A DNA stretch of 5,178 bases from contig DGOS01000001.1 of NCBI GenBank assembly GCA_002390155.1, positions 1-5,178 of the forward strand, read 5' to 3'. This document shows positions 1 through 5,178 of the stretch, piece after piece; position 1 is the stretch's first letter, and the number at the start of each line of letters is the position of its first letter. The stretch is from Hyphomicrobiaceae bacterium UBA4460. GTDB taxonomy: Bacteria; Pseudomonadota; Alphaproteobacteria; Rhizobiales; Methyloligellaceae. The position numbers were made by a program, and so were the translations under genes. Under the pieces are notes generated by a model. It was not told the DNA's origin. It ran no database searches and saw only the letters and a list, made by a program, of their open reading frames with translations.

Positions 1-275
1 CCGGCATTGTTGACCAGCACATCGAGCCGGCCATGTGTCTGCTTGATGTCGTCCATCAAGGCTTTCACCTGCGCAGTGTCGGCGATGTCGACAGTCTGTG
101 CGCTCGCCGCGCCGTTCGCCTTGACGATGGCGTCGGCGGTCTCCTTTGCCGCATCGCCGTCGATATCGGCGACTACGACATGCGCGCCCTCGCGCGCGAA
201 CGTCTCGCAGATGGCACGGCCAATGCCGGCGCCACCGCCCGTTACAAGCGCGATTTTGTCGTCAAGCCGCCGCAT
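1..275 (-). CDS. Short-chain dehydrogenase/reductase (SDR), N-terminal part, cut by window edge
   Basis: The 91 complete codons visible encode the first half of a classical SDR Rossmann fold, an NAD(P)-dependent oxidoreductase. The cofactor motif TGGGAGIG lies at residues 12-19, and an Asp at residue 37 closes the second beta strand (VVVADID). In classical SDRs an acidic residue there usually favours NAD over NADP. Asp63 (VDIAD) fits the adenine contact, and the structural NNAG motif is at residues 89-92, its Gly codon cut by the edge. The catalytic Ser-Tyr-Lys lies outside the window, so substrate and activity cannot be judged. The ATG at 275 has an AAAGGG ribosome-binding site at 281-286 with 5-base spacing, and a start a few residues before KIALVTGG is normal for the family. 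It overlaps the end of the glutathione reductase gene by 14 bases, so it is probably the last or a later gene of the same operon, translated by coupling. Confidence 0.93.
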   Translation of the reverse strand, partial: MRRLDDKIALVTGGGAGIGRAICETFAREGAHVVVADIDGDAAKETADAIVKANGAASAQTVDIADTAQVKALMDDIKQTHGRLDVLVNNA

Positions 276-1656
276 CGGAGCCCTTTATCGGTTCTGGCGG
301 CGTCCATTTCTGCCGCATGGTGACAAGTTCCTCGGCGATACTTGGATGAAGCGCCATGGTGGAATCGAGTTGCGGCTTGGTAACGCCGAGTTTCAGAGAA
401 ATTGCGGCCATCTGCGCAATCTCCGCCGCATCGGGTCCGAGCAGATGAACGCCGAGAACCTTCTCGGTTGCGGCGTCGACAACGATCTTGATGAGCACCG
501 TCTCGTCACGCCCGCTGATTGTTGCACGCATGGGCCGGAAGCTCGACTTATAGATGTCGACTTCGCGGTACTTCTTCCGCGCCTCTTCCTCGGTCAACCC
601 AACGGTGCCGATCTCCGGCTCGGTAAACACCGCCGTCGGAATGAACGTATAGTCCATCACCGTGGGGCGGCCTTCGAACACCGTCTCCACGAACGCCGTC
701 CCCTCGCGAATGGCCACGGGCGTCAGGGCAACCCTGTCGCTGACGTCACCCGCCGCGTAGATGCTGTCGACGGAGGACTTGGAGTATTCGTCGACGACAA
801 CGTTGCCGTTCCGGCCAAGCTCCACACCTGCGTCTTCCAAGCCCAGCCCTTTCGTGTTGGGCCCACGCCCAGTGGCCGCCATCACCAGAGACGCACAAAC
901 CGAGCTGCCGTCCTTCAGCGCCACCCGGTAGCCGCCGCCGTCTTTCTCGACAGCAGCGATATCTGCGTTCATGTGCAAATCGACACCCCGGTCGCGCATA
1001 GCCTCGGCCAAGCCGTCCCGCAAATCCATGTCGAAGCCCCGCAAGACCTGCTCGCCGCGATGGAGCACGGTCACCGCGACACCGAGTCCGGCGAAGATCG
1101 AGGCGAACTCCATACCGATATAGCCGGCGCCGATAACAACGATGCTGTCGGGAAGCGCCTCGAGCTGAAAGCACTCGTTCGAACTGATGAGATGTTCTTT
1201 ACCGGGAACGTCCGGCATTGACGGAGACCCGCCCGTCGCAATCAAAATGTAATCAGCCGAGATGGGCGCCTCGCGATCCGCAAGACGCACGCCGTGCGGA
1301 CCGTCCACCGTCGCGCGCGTAAGGAAGCGGTCGACGCCGGCATTCTCCAGCGTTCGCGTATAGGCGCCGTTCAGCCGGTCGACCTCTCGGTGCACGTTGT
1401 GGATCAGCGTCGGCCAATCGAACTGCAGATCCTCGTAGTCCCAGCCGAACTTGCGCGCATCTTCGATCTCGCCGCCATAACGGCTGGCATAGACGAGCAG
1501 CTTCTTCGGCACGCATCCGCGGATCACGCAGGTGCCGCCAATGCGGTATTCCTCGGCAATGCCGACGCGCTTGCCGAGCGCCGCGGCGAGCCGCGCGGCC
1601 CGCACGCCGCCCGATCCGGCGCCAATAACGAAGAGGTCGTAATCGTACTCAGACAC
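262..1656 (-). CDS. gor: Glutathione-disulfide reductase
   Basis: A cytoplasmic FAD-dependent disulfide oxidoreductase of 464 residues that reduces GSSG to two GSH with NADPH; the length is usual for the family. The FAD-binding GAGSGG is at residues 12-17. The redox pair is Cys43/Cys48 in GGTCVIRGCVPKK, the variant known from rhizobial, cyanobacterial and plant enzymes; E. coli has CVNVGC. The NADPH-binding GAGYIG is at 176-181, followed by Arg200 and Arg206, placed like the arginines that hold the NADP 2'-phosphate. The second FAD motif YAAGDVSD follows, and the C-terminal HPSIAEE supplies the proton-relay His437 and Glu442. These points separate it from lipoamide and mercuric reductases. 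I prefer the GTG start at 1656: a GAGG site lies 6 bases upstream and homologues begin just before DYDLFVIG. An ATG at 1668 (four residues longer, ATGA overlap with rpiA) is the alternative; its only ribosome-site-like sequence is one base away. Confidence 0.96.
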   Translation of the reverse strand: MSEYDYDLFVIGAGSGGVRAARLAAALGKRVGIAEEYRIGGTCVIRGCVPKKLLVYASRYGGEIEDARKFGWDYEDLQFDWPTLIHNVHREVDRLNGAYTRTLENAGVDRFLTRATVDGPHGVRLADREAPISADYILIATGGSPSMPDVPGKEHLISSNECFQLEALPDSIVVIGAGYIGMEFASIFAGLGVAVTVLHRGEQVLRGFDMDLRDGLAEAMRDRGVDLHMNADIAAVEKDGGGYRVALKDGSSVCASLVMAATGRGPNTKGLGLEDAGVELGRNGNVVVDEYSKSSVDSIYAAGDVSDRVALTPVAIREGTAFVETVFEGRPTVMDYTFIPTAVFTEPEIGTVGLTEEEARKKYREVDIYKSSFRPMRATISGRDETVLIKIVVDAATEKVLGVHLLGPDAAEIAQMAAISLKLGVTKPQLDSTMALHPSIAEELVTMRQKWTPPEPIKGSDAAA

Positions 1657-1662
1657 GGATCG

Positions 1663-1666
1663 CCTC
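1663..1666 (-). promoter_or_regulatory. Ribosome-binding site that favours the GTG start of gor
   Basis: GAGG on the minus strand overlaps the rpiA stop codon and lies 6 bases before the GTG at 1656. The ATG at 1668 has only GGGAG one base away, which is too close for a usual Shine-Dalgarno pairing, although termination-reinitiation at the ATGA could still use it. Confidence 0.55.
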
Positions 1667-2384
1667 ATGCTCCCGGATGGTGGATCGCTTGGACCCCATC
1701 GGCACCGCCAATGATCGCGATGTCGGCCAGCCCCAAGAACAAGCCATGTTCGACGACGCCGGGAACCCGCTTCATTGCGAAGGCCAATACTTCGGGCTCG
1801 GGAATCTTGTGGAAGGCGCAATCGACGATGAGGTTTCCTTGATCGGTGACATACGGCGCATCGCCCTGCCCCGGCCGAAGCCGGATCTCGCCCTCGCAGC
1901 CGGCCTCGGCCGCCAAAGCCTCGATCAGCCGCATGGTTGCCCGCAAACCGAACCGCACCACTTCGATAGGCAGCGGGTGCGACCCGAGCGTCTTCGAAAC
2001 CTTGCTGTCGTCGGCAATCACCACCATACGATCCGACGCCGTCGCCACGATCTTCTCGCGCAGAAGCGCGCCCCCTCCGCCTTTGATCAGACGGAGTTGG
2101 TCGTCGATCTCGTCGGCGCCATCGACGGTGAGGTCGAGCTGCGGGGTCTCGTCGAGAGACGACAGCGGAATGCCAAGCTTTTCGGCGTGCGCGTGCGTGG
2201 CCTCGGACGTGGGCACGCAGATGACCTCAAGGCCGTTGCGCACAAGCCCGCCGACCGCCTCAACGAAGTGGTAGGCGGTCGAGCCCGTGCCCAACCCGAG
2301 CCGCATGCCAGGCTTGACCAATTCGATGGCGGCCTTCGCCGCATTGGCTTTGAATTCGTCGACCTTCGCCGCGCTGTCCGCCAT
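1665..2384 (-). CDS. rpiA: Ribose-5-phosphate isomerase A
   Basis: Encodes a 239-residue cytoplasmic isomerase that interconverts ribose 5-phosphate and ribulose 5-phosphate in the non-oxidative pentose phosphate pathway, and in the Calvin cycle where that is present. The phosphate-binding loop LGTGSTA is at residues 31-37. The active-site block DGADEID gives Asp88 and Asp91, followed by Lys101 in KGGGGA and Glu110 in REK. All four match the E. coli catalytic residues (Asp81, Asp84, Lys94, Glu103) with a constant offset of 7, so the active site is intact. The C-terminal [14 protein letters not shown] is also typical of RpiA. The ATG at 2384-2382 overlaps the gabD stop as TAATG, and GGAGGG and AAGG lie upstream inside gabD, which points to coupled translation. 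The reading frame stays open further upstream, but that part lies within gabD and has no RpiA similarity. Confidence 0.97.
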   Translation of the reverse strand: MADSAAKVDEFKANAAKAAIELVKPGMRLGLGTGSTAYHFVEAVGGLVRNGLEVICVPTSEATHAHAEKLGIPLSSLDETPQLDLTVDGADEIDDQLRLIKGGGGALLREKIVATASDRMVVIADDSKVSKTLGSHPLPIEVVRFGLRATMRLIEALAAEAGCEGEIRLRPGQGDAPYVTDQGNLIVDCAFHKIPEPEVLAFAMKRVPGVVEHGLFLGLADIAIIGGADGVQAIHHPGA

Positions 2385-3832
2385 TAGCCTTCGAGCCCTC
2401 CCATCATGACGTATTTCAGCTCCAAAAATTCTTCGATGCCATGATGGGAGCCTTCGCGGCCTTGGCCCGACTCCTTCACGCCGCCGAACGGCGCCAGCTC
2501 CGATGAGATGATGCCTTCGTTGACGCCGATCATGCCATATTCGAGCGCCTCGGCCACCCGCCAAGCGCGTGAAAGGTTGCGCGTGAAGAAATACGCAGCA
2601 AGCCCGTACGGCGTCCCGTTGGCCAACGCGATGGCGTCATCTTCGTCTTTGAATCGGAATAGCGGGGCGACAGGGCCGAACGTCTCTTCTTGGGCGATTT
2701 GCATCTCAGGGGTCACCTCGGCCAGCACCGTCGGCTCATAGAACGTCCGCCCCAAAACGTGCCGCTTGCCGCCCATGAGCACTTTGGCGCCTTTGGCTAC
2801 AGCATCCGCCACATGCGCTTCGACCTTCGCGACCGCCGCATCGTTGATGAGCGGGCCTTGCGTAACGCCGTCCTCATGGCCGGCACCCAGTTTGAGATTT
2901 GTGGCCGCCGCCGCGAGTGCCTCGGCGAAGCGGTCGTAGATGCCGTCTTGCACCAAGATGCGGTTGGCGCACACGCACGTTTGACCCGAGTTTCGGTATT
3001 TGGACGCCAAAGCGCCCTCGGCGGCCGCGTCCACATCGGCGTCGTCGAACACGATGAAGGGCGCATTGCCACCGAGCTCGAGCGAAAGTTTCTTCACGGT
3101 ATCCGCCGACTGCCGCATCAGGAGCTTCCCCACCTCGGTCGATCCGGTGAACGTGATCAGCCGTACTAGGGGGTTCGCCGTCATCTCCCCGCCAATTGTT
3201 TCCGCATCGCCGGTCACGACATTGAACACGCCGGGCGGAATTCCTGCGCGTTCGGCGAGCCCGGCAAGCGCAAGTGCGCTGAGCGGCGTCTCCGGCGCCG
3301 GCTTCAACACCACCGTGCACCCCGCCGCGAGCGCCGGCGAAACCTTGCGCGTGACCATGGCGTAGGGAAAATTCCAAGGTGTAATCGCCGCCACGACACC
3401 AACCGGCTGCCGCAGCACGAGCATGCGGCCGCTTTTCTTTGGCGTTGGAATGATCTCGCCAAGGATGCGTTTCGCCTCCTCCGAATAGAGCTCGGTGAAG
3501 GACGCGCCGTAGTCCACTTCGGACCGCGCTTCGGCGAGCGGCTTTCCCTGCTCCGCGGTCATGAGCTGCGCCAGCTCTTCCCTGTGATCGCGCTGAAGCT
3601 CGTACCAGCGCCGCAAGATGGCGCCGCGTTCCTTGGCCAACATGCCGCTCCAAGCGGGAAACGCCGCATGCGCCGCCTCGATGCCTGCACGCGTTTCCGC
3701 TTGGCCCAGAGATGGGACCTGGCCTACGCAATCGCCGGTCGCGGGATTGATCACCTCGTGCGCGGGCGTGCCGACCCAATTCCCGTCGATCAGGCAACGC
3801 TCCTTGAGGATGTCGAACGTTCTCTGCTGCAT
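2384..3832 (-). CDS. gabD: Succinate-semialdehyde dehydrogenase (GabD-type aldehyde dehydrogenase)
   Basis: A 482-residue aldehyde dehydrogenase, the same length as E. coli GabD as I recall it and colinear with it throughout. It would oxidise succinate semialdehyde to succinate with NAD(P)+, the last step of GABA breakdown, feeding the TCA cycle. The oxyanion residue Asn154 lies in TPWNFP, the cofactor lysine Lys177 in [12 protein letters not shown] forms part of the nucleotide site, the general base is Glu252 in LELGG, and the catalytic Cys286 lies in GQTCVCANR with a second Cys two residues on, as in E. coli (Cys288/Cys290). EETFGP and [14 protein letters not shown] complete the signature. 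The usual KPASQTP stretch reads KPAPETP, so NADP versus NAD preference is uncertain. A related glutarate-semialdehyde or other semialdehyde substrate is possible. No aminotransferase gene is adjacent. The ATG at 3832 gives the family length; its ribosome site is weak (GAGAG). It is the first gene of the operon. Confidence 0.93.
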   Translation of the reverse strand: MQQRTFDILKERCLIDGNWVGTPAHEVINPATGDCVGQVPSLGQAETRAGIEAAHAAFPAWSGMLAKERGAILRRWYELQRDHREELAQLMTAEQGKPLAEARSEVDYGASFTELYSEEAKRILGEIIPTPKKSGRMLVLRQPVGVVAAITPWNFPYAMVTRKVSPALAAGCTVVLKPAPETPLSALALAGLAERAGIPPGVFNVVTGDAETIGGEMTANPLVRLITFTGSTEVGKLLMRQSADTVKKLSLELGGNAPFIVFDDADVDAAAEGALASKYRNSGQTCVCANRILVQDGIYDRFAEALAAAATNLKLGAGHEDGVTQGPLINDAAVAKVEAHVADAVAKGAKVLMGGKRHVLGRTFYEPTVLAEVTPEMQIAQEETFGPVAPLFRFKDEDDAIALANGTPYGLAAYFFTRNLSRAWRVAEALEYGMIGVNEGIISSELAPFGGVKESGQGREGSHHGIEEFLELKYVMMGGLEG

Positions 3833-3906
3833 GGCCCGCTCTCTACGCCGCCACCAGTCAAGCCGCAAGAGGTTGCCAGGCCGCGGGCCCCATGGGACAG
3901 AGGCGC
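3833..3906. promoter_or_regulatory. Divergent intergenic region between gabD and the phosphatase gene
   Basis: These 74 bases must hold the promoters, or parts of them, for both the leftward gabD operon and the rightward phosphatase gene, unless transcription starts inside a coding region. No convincing -35/-10 pair is visible on either strand. A 7-base inverted repeat, GGCCCGC at 3833-3839 and GCGGGCC at 3883-3889, brackets the region, with its left arm touching the gabD start codon. This could be an operator or simply a product of high GC content. Confidence 0.4.
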
Positions 3907-4611
3907 ATGCTGAACGGGGCCACCATCGTCTTCGACATCGACGGCACGCTGATCGATACCGCGCCCGATCTCACCAACGCGCTGAATCATGCCCTTATGG
4001 CACGTGGCCGTGAGCCCCTACCTGCCGCTAGCGTGCGGGCGGCCGTCGGCCGTGGCGCCCGGGTCATGATCGAACGGGCCCTCGCCTTCACCGCGGCGGA
4101 AGAGGACGTCGAGGCCATGCTGGCGGATTTTCTCGTCCACTACGAGGCCAACATCGCCGCGGAGAGCCGCCCTTTTCCAGGCGCCATCGCAGTCCTGGAA
4201 CGGCTTACCGCGGCCGGTGCCAAGCTCGCCGTCTGCACCAACAAGCGCGAACACCTGACCCGCCTACTCCTGCAAGCCTTGGAAATCGAATACTTTTTCG
4301 GGGGCATCGCCGGGCGCGACACGTTCGAGGTATCAAAGCCCGATCCAGGCCATCTGTTGGGCGCCATCGCGCTGACCGACGGCGATCCGTCCCGCGCCGT
4401 CATGATCGGCGACAGTGCGGTGGACATCCAGGCGGCGCGCGGCGCATCCGTCCCCTCGATCCTCGTGGACTTCGGCTATTGCCCCCCACCGCCCGAGGGG
4501 CCCCAGCCTGACGCGGTCATCGGGCATTTCGACGCGCTGGAGGAAAACGCCCTAGAGCTGCTGACCCCCTTGACAGACAAGGCCAGCACACCGTCCTATT
4601 CGGGCCGTTGA
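3907..4611 (+). CDS. gph: Phosphoglycolate phosphatase-like HAD hydrolase
   Basis: A 234-residue HAD-superfamily phosphatase, the usual size for Gph/CbbZ, which converts 2-phosphoglycolate to glycolate and clears the product of DNA end repair or of RuBisCO oxygenation. Motif I is DIDGT, with nucleophile Asp10 and acid/base Asp12. The alpha-helical cap spans roughly residues 19-88. Motif II is CTNK with Thr111, motif III is Lys144 in SKPDPGHL, and motif IV is IGDSAVD with Asp169 and Asp173 for magnesium. KPDPGHLL and VDFGY are typical of alphaproteobacterial Gph. Other HAD phosphatases share these motifs, so the substrate is inferred. A proline-rich stretch (GYCPPPPEGPQP, near residues 196-207) follows motif IV and looks more proline-rich than usual. 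I chose the ATG at 3907 because AGAGG lies just upstream (3 bases, short) and homologues start close to the first motif. An ATG at 3892 in the same frame would add five residues but lacks a ribosome site. Confidence 0.88.
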   Translation: MLNGATIVFDIDGTLIDTAPDLTNALNHALMARGREPLPAASVRAAVGRGARVMIERALAFTAAEEDVEAMLADFLVHYEANIAAESRPFPGAIAVLERLTAAGAKLAVCTNKREHLTRLLLQALEIEYFFGGIAGRDTFEVSKPDPGHLLGAIALTDGDPSRAVMIGDSAVDIQAARGASVPSILVDFGYCPPPPEGPQPDAVIGHFDALEENALELLTPLTDKASTPSYSGR

Positions 4612-4613
4612 TC

Positions 4614-4634
4614 GGCGCGTGCCACACTCGCGCC
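4614..4634 (+). terminator. GC-rich hairpin just after the phosphatase gene
   Basis: GGCGCG at 4614-4619 and CGCGCC at 4629-4634 form a perfect 6-base stem with a 9-base loop, starting two bases after the phosphatase stop codon. No run of T follows, so it is at best a weak intrinsic terminator. It may instead protect the 3' end or attenuate read-through into the next gene. Confidence 0.35.
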
Positions 4635-4673
4635 AGACCTCGCCTTCAGTTTCGGCGTCGTAAGCCTTGCGCC

Positions 4674-4680
4674 AAGGAGA
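4674..4680 (+). promoter_or_regulatory. Ribosome-binding site of the small exported protein gene
   Basis: AAGGAGA is a near-perfect Shine-Dalgarno sequence, with 8 bases between GGAG and the ATG at 4688. It sets the start there rather than at the in-frame ATG at 4667, which lies ahead of it and would add seven non-hydrophobic residues before the signal peptide. Confidence 0.8.
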
Positions 4681-4687
4681 GACAGGA

Positions 4688-5005
4688 ATGCGTACACGCA
4701 TCGTGACCAGCGCCTGCCTGATACTGCTCATGAGCGGCGGCGCCCTTGCCGACGACGAGCAAGCCTGCATGGACCAGCTCGCGAAAGCCGAGGCCCTGGT
4801 CGACGAGCGGTTCGAAGCCAAAGCTCTCAGCGAGGGCGACGTCGAGGACGTCAACATGCTGCTGGACGAGGCCGACGCAGCGTGTACCGAGGGGGAATAT
4901 AAGAAGGCGAAGAAGTCCATCGCCAAGGTCAAGAAATTGGTCGCCTCGTCGGCGAAGCCGGCTGCGGAAGCTCCAGCGGCTCAGCCGGCTCCGGCGGCTC
5001 AGTAG
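4688..5005 (+). CDS. Small exported helical protein of unknown function
   Basis: I do not recognise a named family. The 105-residue product begins with a clear Sec signal peptide: Arg2 and Arg4, a hydrophobic core at residues 8-15, then SGGALA with likely cleavage between Ala21 and Asp22. That leaves a mature periplasmic or secreted protein of about 84 residues. It looks entirely helical. An acidic first half (residues 22-70) is followed by a strongly basic Lys-rich segment (72-83, seven lysines), and the tail (89-105) is Ala/Pro/Gln-rich and probably disordered. Cys27 and Cys66 are the only cysteines in the mature part and flank two predicted helices, so a disulfide that pins a helical hairpin is plausible. 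Cys10 lies inside the hydrophobic segment without a proper lipobox, so it is unlikely to be a lipoprotein. The gene lies 76 bases after the phosphatase gene and could be transcribed with it or alone. The call as a real gene rests on the ribosome site, signal peptide and coherent composition. Confidence 0.82.
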   Translation: MRTRIVTSACLILLMSGGALADDEQACMDQLAKAEALVDERFEAKALSEGDVEDVNMLLDEADAACTEGEYKKAKKSIAKVKKLVASSAKPAAEAPAAQPAPAAQ

Positions 5006-5020
5006 CCAAGTTCTCAAATC

Positions 5021-5050
5021 AGGCAGCGTCTCAAGGCGCGGCTGCCTTGA
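5021..5050 (+). terminator. Overlapping inverted repeats after the small exported protein gene (candidate terminator)
   Basis: TCAAGGC (5031-5037) and GCCTTGA (5044-5050) form a perfect 7-base stem with a 6-base loop, 25 bases after the stop codon, followed by the pyrimidine-rich CTTCCCTCT rather than a T run. A second perfect 7-base pairing, AGGCAGC (5021-5027) with GCTGCCT (5041-5047), shares the same right arm, so the two folds exclude each other. Termination is plausible but not certain, because the tail is not U-rich. Confidence 0.45.
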
Positions 5051-5076
5051 CTTCCCTCTGCTGCCTTGACTTCCCT
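5041..5076 (+). repeat. 17-base direct repeat, two copies with period 19
   Basis: GCTGCCTTGACTTCCCT occurs at 5041-5057 and again, without mismatch, at 5060-5076, with CT between the copies. Each copy carries a CTTGAC promoter-like hexamer (5046-5051 and 5065-5070) and a GCTGCCTTGA arm able to pair with the upstream inverted repeats. It looks like a local tandem duplication. Confidence 0.9.
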
Positions 5077-5094
5077 TAGGGCCAATCGCTAAAT
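5065..5094 (+). promoter_or_regulatory. Probable promoter of the tRNA gene
   Basis: CTTGAC at 5065-5070 (TTGACT at 5066-5071) is followed, 17 bases after TTGACT, by CTAAAT at 5089-5094. This resembles the CTTGAC/CTATAT housekeeping promoters described for rhizobia. Transcription would begin near 5101, about 58 bases before the tRNA. The upstream repeat copy has the same -35 hexamer but only CTTCCC at the matching -10 position, so just the downstream copy should work. Confidence 0.5.
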
Positions 5095-5107
5095 CCCACG
5101 CTCCAGC

Positions 5108-5140
5108 CGCGCCGCAAGACCTTCGGGCCAAGGCGGCGCG
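5108..5140 (+). other. GC-rich stem-loop in the tRNA leader
   Basis: CGCGCCGC (5108-5115) and GCGGCGCG (5133-5140) form a perfect 8-base stem. The 17-base loop contains CCTTCGGG, a possible small UUCG tetraloop hairpin (5120-5127). No T run follows. If transcription starts near 5101, the structure lies at the start of the precursor tRNA, where it could affect 5' processing or stability. It could also be a bidirectional terminator remnant. Confidence 0.45.
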
Positions 5141-5158
5141 AGGAATTCACGCGACAAC

Positions 5159-5178
5159 GGGCGGTTAGCTCAGCTGGT
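5159..5178 (+). tRNA. 5' end of a tRNA gene, probably tRNA-Val, cut by window edge
   Basis: GGGCGGT fits the 7-base acceptor 5' strand, TA fits positions 8-9, GCTC the D-stem and AGCTGGT the D-loop with the conserved G18 G19. The window ends before the anticodon. The acceptor GGGCGGT followed by TAGCTCAGCTGGT is, from memory, the usual start of alphaproteobacterial tRNA-Val; Ala, Ile and Asp tRNAs normally have different acceptor sequences. That this is a tRNA is well supported, while the amino acid is inferred. Confidence 0.85.

Noticed and set aside
7..1221. 404-codon open frame on the plus strand
   Set aside because: It runs antisense to gor and the SDR gene, both of which have intact active-site motifs. 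Its translation is Arg/His-rich with no recognisable domain, and long antisense frames are expected at this GC content.
1669..1821. 51-residue N-terminal extension of Gor
   Set aside because: The extension lies inside rpiA, reads as Arg-rich shadow sequence and is absent from the family.
1677..2387. 236-codon open frame on the plus strand opposite rpiA
   Set aside because: It is a shadow of rpiA, whose catalytic residues are all present. No ribosome-binding site or domain pattern supports it.
2385..2564. 60-residue N-terminal extension of RpiA
   Set aside because: It lies within gabD coding sequence and has no RpiA similarity; the TAATG start gives normal length.
2874..3797. 307-codon minus-strand frame inside gabD
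   Set aside because: It is an out-of-frame shadow of gabD, rich in Arg and Ala, while the gabD frame carries all the family motifs.
3840..3868. Possible minus-strand promoter TTGCGG - 17 bases - TAGAGA before gabD
   Set aside because: The -10 matches consensus at only three positions and the transcript would begin at about the start codon, so I do not list it as a promoter.
5041..5076. CRISPR-like or insertion-site repeat
   Set aside because: There are only two 17-base copies separated by 2 bases, with no spacers and no mobile-element gene in the window. Local duplication is simpler.
4552..5131. Minus-strand open frames opposite the small exported protein gene
   Set aside because: Ser/Arg-rich shadow translations without ribosome sites; the plus-strand gene has a signal peptide and a strong Shine-Dalgarno sequence.

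Overview
The window looks like chromosomal DNA from an alphaproteobacterium, probably a member of the Hyphomicrobiales (rhizobia and relatives). This rests on high GC content, tightly overlapping genes, a glutathione reductase with the CVIRGC active-site variant, and a CTTGAC-type promoter element ahead of a tRNA. The exact genus cannot be read from the sequence.

Layout. Positions 1-3832 are a four-gene minus-strand block, read right to left: a GabD-type succinate-semialdehyde dehydrogenase (3832-2384), ribose-5-phosphate isomerase A (2384-1665), glutathione-disulfide reductase (1656-262, or from 1668) and the N-terminal third of a short-chain dehydrogenase/reductase that runs off the left edge (275 to beyond 1). 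Every junction overlaps or nearly touches: TAATG between gabD and rpiA, 8 bases or an ATGA overlap between rpiA and gor, and 14 bases of overlap between gor and the SDR gene. The block is therefore almost certainly one translationally coupled operon. A short divergent region (3833-3906) separates it from a plus-strand phosphoglycolate-phosphatase-like HAD hydrolase gene (3907-4611). Next comes a small gene for an exported, lysine-rich helical protein of unknown function (4688-5005). A 153-base gap then carries overlapping inverted repeats, a 17-base direct repeat and a probable promoter, followed by the 5' end of a tRNA (from 5159), most likely tRNA-Val, cut by the right edge.

How the genes fit together. 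The products are housekeeping enzymes of redox and carbon metabolism. GabD oxidises succinate semialdehyde with production of NAD(P)H, RpiA works in the pentose phosphate pathway or carbon-fixation cycle, Gor spends NADPH to keep glutathione reduced, and the divergent phosphatase would clear 2-phosphoglycolate. A link through NADPH and glutathione balance is an inference from gene order, not something the sequence proves.

No defence system, mobile element, CRISPR array or clearly new multi-gene system is visible. The least explained parts are the small exported protein and the repeat/hairpin/promoter arrangement in front of the tRNA.
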